From assembly GCA_965268675.1 (NCBI GenBank), contig OZ254179.1, forward strand, positions 620,001 to 684,000: DNA of 64,000 bases, read 5' to 3'. The notes beneath the pieces were generated by a model, which saw only the letters and a program-made list of their open reading frames with translations, was not told where the DNA came from and ran no database searches. Source of the DNA: AAA044-D11 sp009705075. GTDB lineage: Bacteria; Actinomycetota; Actinomycetes; Nanopelagicales; Nanopelagicaceae. Position numbers and translations under genes: made by a program. Numbering within the stretch: position 1 is the stretch's first letter; the number at the start of each line of letters is the position of its first letter. Positions 61,859-64,000 of the stretch are shown here, in pieces.

Positions 61859-62632
61859 ATGGGTATCTTGCAAGGGAAAAATATTCTAGTAACTGGAGTT
61901 CTAACTGAATCTTCGATTGCTTTTCACATCGCTCGGATCGCACAAGAGGAAGGTGCCAATGTAGTTCTAACCTCTTTTGGTAGAGCGTTGAGTATTACTA
62001 ATCGCATTTCGGCTCGCCTTCCAAATCCAGCGCCAGTTATTGAATTAGATGTAACAAACGTTGAGCACTTAGATCGCCTAGCTGGATTAGTTAAAGAGCA
62101 CATGCCACATCTAGATGGCGTAGTTCATTCAATCGGCTTTGCCCCAGAGGCTGCACTTGGTGGAAACTTTTTAAATACCGTTTGGGAAGATGTTGCTACT
62201 GCGGTTCATGTGTCAGCTTTCTCCTATAAATCTCTTGCTATGGCATGTAAGCCCCTTTTCAAAAAGGAAGAGGGCGCCGCAATAGTAGGTTTAACTTTCG
62301 ATGCAACCGTTGCCTGGCCAAAATATGACTGGATGGGTATTGCAAAAGCGGGGTTAGAGTCTGCTAACCGATATCTCGCAAGAGATCTAGGACATGAAAA
62401 TATTCGTTGCAATTTGATTGCTGCTGGGCCAATTAAGACAATGGCCGCTAAATCAATTCCCGGCTTTGAAGAGTTCGAGGGCGTTTGGGATAAACGGGCG
62501 CCTTTAACTTGGGATTTTGGTGATCCAATCCCAGCGGCCCAAGGTGCCGTTGCACTACTCTCACCATTCTTCCCAAAGACCACTGGCGAAATCATCCACG
62601 TTGATGGTGGAGTCCATGCCATCGGCGGCTGA
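61859..62632 (+). CDS. fabI: Enoyl-ACP reductase, FabI/InhA type
   Basis: NADH-dependent last step of the elongation cycle, 257 residues. Features: GILQGKNILVTGVLTESSIAFH at the N-terminus (dinucleotide site with T-E-S-S-I-A core), VVHSIGFAP, and the catalytic Y156-x2-M159-x3-K163 of InhA-like enzymes in YDWMGIAKAG. RCNLIAAGPIKTMAA and ending DGGVHAIGG follow. Closest by eye to mycobacterial InhA. A 190-bp gap to infC follows. Confidence 0.94.
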   Translation: MGILQGKNILVTGVLTESSIAFHIARIAQEEGANVVLTSFGRALSITNRISARLPNPAPVIELDVTNVEHLDRLAGLVKEHMPHLDGVVHSIGFAPEAALGGNFLNTVWEDVATAVHVSAFSYKSLAMACKPLFKKEEGAAIVGLTFDATVAWPKYDWMGIAKAGLESANRYLARDLGHENIRCNLIAAGPIKTMAAKSIPGFEEFEGVWDKRAPLTWDFGDPIPAAQGAVALLSPFFPKTTGEIIHVDGGVHAIGG

Positions 62633-62822
62633 GCTCACCTAAGCCTCAAAAGCTCGATTTCTCCATAGCAACATCCTGAGGTAACCTTGCGCAATCAAGT
62701 GGAGCTAGTCGCTCCCACCTATATTGCCTCGGCGGTAGGGTCATTACAGGTTTTTTAAACCTGCATTTGCGACTGTCTCCACCTGCTTCTAAAAAGAAGC
62801 GATTAACCAGGGGGGAGAAGTT
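62633..62822 (+). promoter_or_regulatory. infC: structured leader of infC-rpmI-rplT
   Basis: A 190-nt noncoding region with three hairpins: GTGGAGC/GCTCCCAC (62699-62718, one bulge), CAGGTTT/AAACCTG (62747-62763, perfect 7 bp, 3-nt loop) and GCTTCT/AGAAGC (62785-62800, perfect 6 bp, loop AAAA). The last stands 10 nt before the ribosome site GGGGGGAG. Autoregulatory leaders are common for this operon in other phyla. Confidence 0.5.
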
Positions 62823-63419
62823 ATCAGCACTGAGCCAAGAATCAACGATCGAATTCGCGTTCCGCAAGTTCGTCTGATTGGTTTTTCTGGTGAGCAAGTT
62901 GGCGTCGTCGACATCGATACTGCACTAAAAATGGCAGATGAAGTTGGTTTAGACCTCGTTGAAATTGCACCAGAAGCCCAGCCTCCAGTATGCAAAGTGA
63001 TGGATTTCGGTAAGTACAAGTACGAGATCGCACAAAAGGCACGAGAGGCAAGACAGAACCAGACACATATTGTTGTCAAGGAGATGCGGTTACGACCAAA
63101 GATCGAGCCACATGATTACGAAACTAAGAGAACTCATATCGAACGTTTTCTTAAAGGTGGCGACAAGGTGAAGGTGACAATTCAATTCCGTGGCCGTGAG
63201 CAAGCAAGACCAGAAATTGGTTATCGCTTACTCATGAAGCTGGCAGAAGAGTTATCAGAGGTAGCGTTCGTCGAATTCGCACCAAAGCAAGAGGGTCGAA
63301 ACATGACGATGGTTTTAGGAACGAATGTAAAGAAGGGCCAGTCGGTTTCACAGCAAAAAGCTGCGAAAGTTGCTAGCCGAAAGAAAGAAGCAAACGTAGA
63401 AGAAGTGCCCGAAGCTTAA
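62823..63419 (+). CDS. infC: Translation initiation factor IF-3 with ATC start
   Basis: IF-3, 198 residues when read from ATC 62823, preceded by GGGGGGAG (62810-62817) with 5-nt spacing. The first canonical ATG in frame (62931) would cut off the first 36 residues, which are strongly conserved (STEPRINDRIRVPQVRLIG). IF-3 rejects non-standard start codons and E. coli infC uses AUU to sense its own level; AUC here fits the same logic. Later motifs: PPVCKVMDFGKYKYE, KEMRLRPKIEPHDY, VTIQFRGREQARPE and EGRNMTMVL. First gene of infC-rpmI-rplT. Confidence 0.9.
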   Translation: MSTEPRINDRIRVPQVRLIGFSGEQVGVVDIDTALKMADEVGLDLVEIAPEAQPPVCKVMDFGKYKYEIAQKAREARQNQTHIVVKEMRLRPKIEPHDYETKRTHIERFLKGGDKVKVTIQFRGREQARPEIGYRLLMKLAEELSEVAFVEFAPKQEGRNMTMVLGTNVKKGQSVSQQKAAKVASRKKEANVEEVPEA

Positions 63420-63454
63420 AAGATTTTGTTCTCAACTAACTGGGAGGTTAGCGA

Positions 63455-63652
63455 ATGCCAAAGATGAAAACCCATAGTGGGGCTAAGAAGAGATTCCGTT
63501 TAACAGGAACCGGCAAGGTCATGCACGAACGTGCAGGCAAGCGCCACCTTCTTGAACACAAGTCATCTCGTGTAACACGTCGTCTTAGCGGCGATTCTGT
63601 AGCTAAGGCACCAAACTCATTCACCGCCAAGCGCATGCTCGGCTTGAAGTAA
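63455..63652 (+). CDS. rpmI: 50S ribosomal protein L35
   Basis: A 65-residue basic ribosomal protein with the L35 signature MPKMKTHSGAKKRFRLTGTG, and HLLEHKSSRVTRRLSG in the middle. GGGAGG precedes the ATG. Between infC and rplT, as in nearly all bacteria. Confidence 0.96.
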   Translation: MPKMKTHSGAKKRFRLTGTGKVMHERAGKRHLLEHKSSRVTRRLSGDSVAKAPNSFTAKRMLGLK

Positions 63653-63668
63653 CAGGAAGGAATAAACC

Positions 63669-64000
63669 ATGGCAAGAGTAAAACGTGGCGTTCACGCCGC
63701 AAAGAAGCGTCGTACAACACTTGAGCGCGCAGCCGGATATCGTGGTCAACGTTCCCGTCTGTTCTCAAAGGCTAAAGAGCAAGTAACACACTCACTCGTT
63801 TATGCCTTTAATGATCGCAAGGATAAGAAAGGCGATTTCCGTCGTCTCTGGATTCAGCGCATCAATGCAGGTACTCGTGCGAATGGAATGACGTACAACC
63901 GTTTCATTCAAGGCTTGAAGAGTGCCGGCGTTGAAGTTGACCGCCGTATACTTTCTGAGCTAGCAACTAATGATCCAGCTGCTTTCGCAGCGTTAGTTGA
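63669..64000 (+). CDS. rplT: 50S ribosomal protein L20 (cut by window end)
   Basis: The start MARVKRGVHAAKKRRTTLE and following AAGYRGQRSRLFSKAKEQV and RRLWIQRINAG identify L20. About 110 codons are in the window, close to the full length of 115-125 residues; the stop lies outside. ACAGGAAGGA stands before ATG 63669. In some bacteria L20 represses its own operon by binding the leader. Confidence 0.95.
   Translation, partial: MARVKRGVHAAKKRRTTLERAAGYRGQRSRLFSKAKEQVTHSLVYAFNDRKDKKGDFRRLWIQRINAGTRANGMTYNRFIQGLKSAGVEVDRRILSELATNDPAAFAALV

Noticed and set aside
1..64000. CRISPR arrays, insertion sequences, prophage or toxin-antitoxin genes
   Set aside because: I saw no spaced repeat array, no transposase or integrase motif and no phage gene; almost every stretch is a recognisable housekeeping gene.

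Overview
The window is chromosomal backbone from a streamlined, low-GC actinobacterium, most likely a freshwater acI-type planktonic lineage (Nanopelagicales; inference). Actinobacterial markers are RbpA, WhiA, a PriA-type HisA, a PdtaR-like ANTAR regulator, the SufR-SufBD-Rieske-SufCSUT operon, a four-domain S1, DUF3099 and an InhA-like enoyl reductase. GC content is clearly below 50 percent, most gene junctions are 0 to 15 nt or overlap, and I saw no IS element, prophage, CRISPR array or rRNA. From memory, the gene order follows the ileS-lspA-dnaE-his-trp-lgt-pyk-polA-rpsA-uvr-whiA-gap-tkt-suf-fab-infC axis of Mycobacterium and Streptomyces, heavily compacted. I see no exotic new system; the interest lies in compaction and regulation.

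Layout. 0-6 kb: lysine-rich DksA/TraR-like protein, lspA, rluD, dnaE. 5.9-11.4 kb: hisD-C-B-H-A(priA)-F-I. 11.4-14.3 kb: a 49-codon micro-gene where the trp genes would be expected, then a MauE/DoxX-like membrane protein, a membrane-anchored DsbA-like protein, lgt and a VIT-family transporter. 14.4-21.9 kb: gltB, gltD, pyk. 21.9-27.5 kb: an unusual tRNA-Leu(CAA), the pdtaR-like regulator and a branched-chain amino-acid ABC importer. 27.5-33.9 kb: thioesterase, polA, MFS transporter, rpsA, coaE. 33.9-43.5 kb: uvrB, uvrA, uvrC and rapZ-yvcK-whiA. 43.7-51.8 kb: gap-pgk-tpiA-secG-rbpA, then on the minus strand ctaA-tkt-pgi. 51.9-60 kb: the suf operon and an ABC exporter. 60-64 kb: SURF1 and DUF3099 (minus), fabG, fabI/inhA, infC, rpmI and the start of rplT.

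Together the genes cover histidine and glutamate synthesis, lower glycolysis, Fe-S cluster assembly, excision repair and replication polymerases, lipoprotein maturation, fatty-acid elongation, haem A/cytochrome oxidase assembly and translation. The observations most worth checking are: the tRNA-Leu with a 5-nt variable loop that directly abuts the GTG of pdtaR; a perfect 13-bp stem plus T7 terminator lying inside the first codons of lgt; the micro-gene that looks like the leftover C-terminus of the trp-operon membrane protein; infC with an ATC start behind a hairpin-rich leader; a CAAC-N6-GTTG SufR-like operator running into the sufR start codon; and convergent gene pairs that share their stop codons in a 4-nt YTAA.
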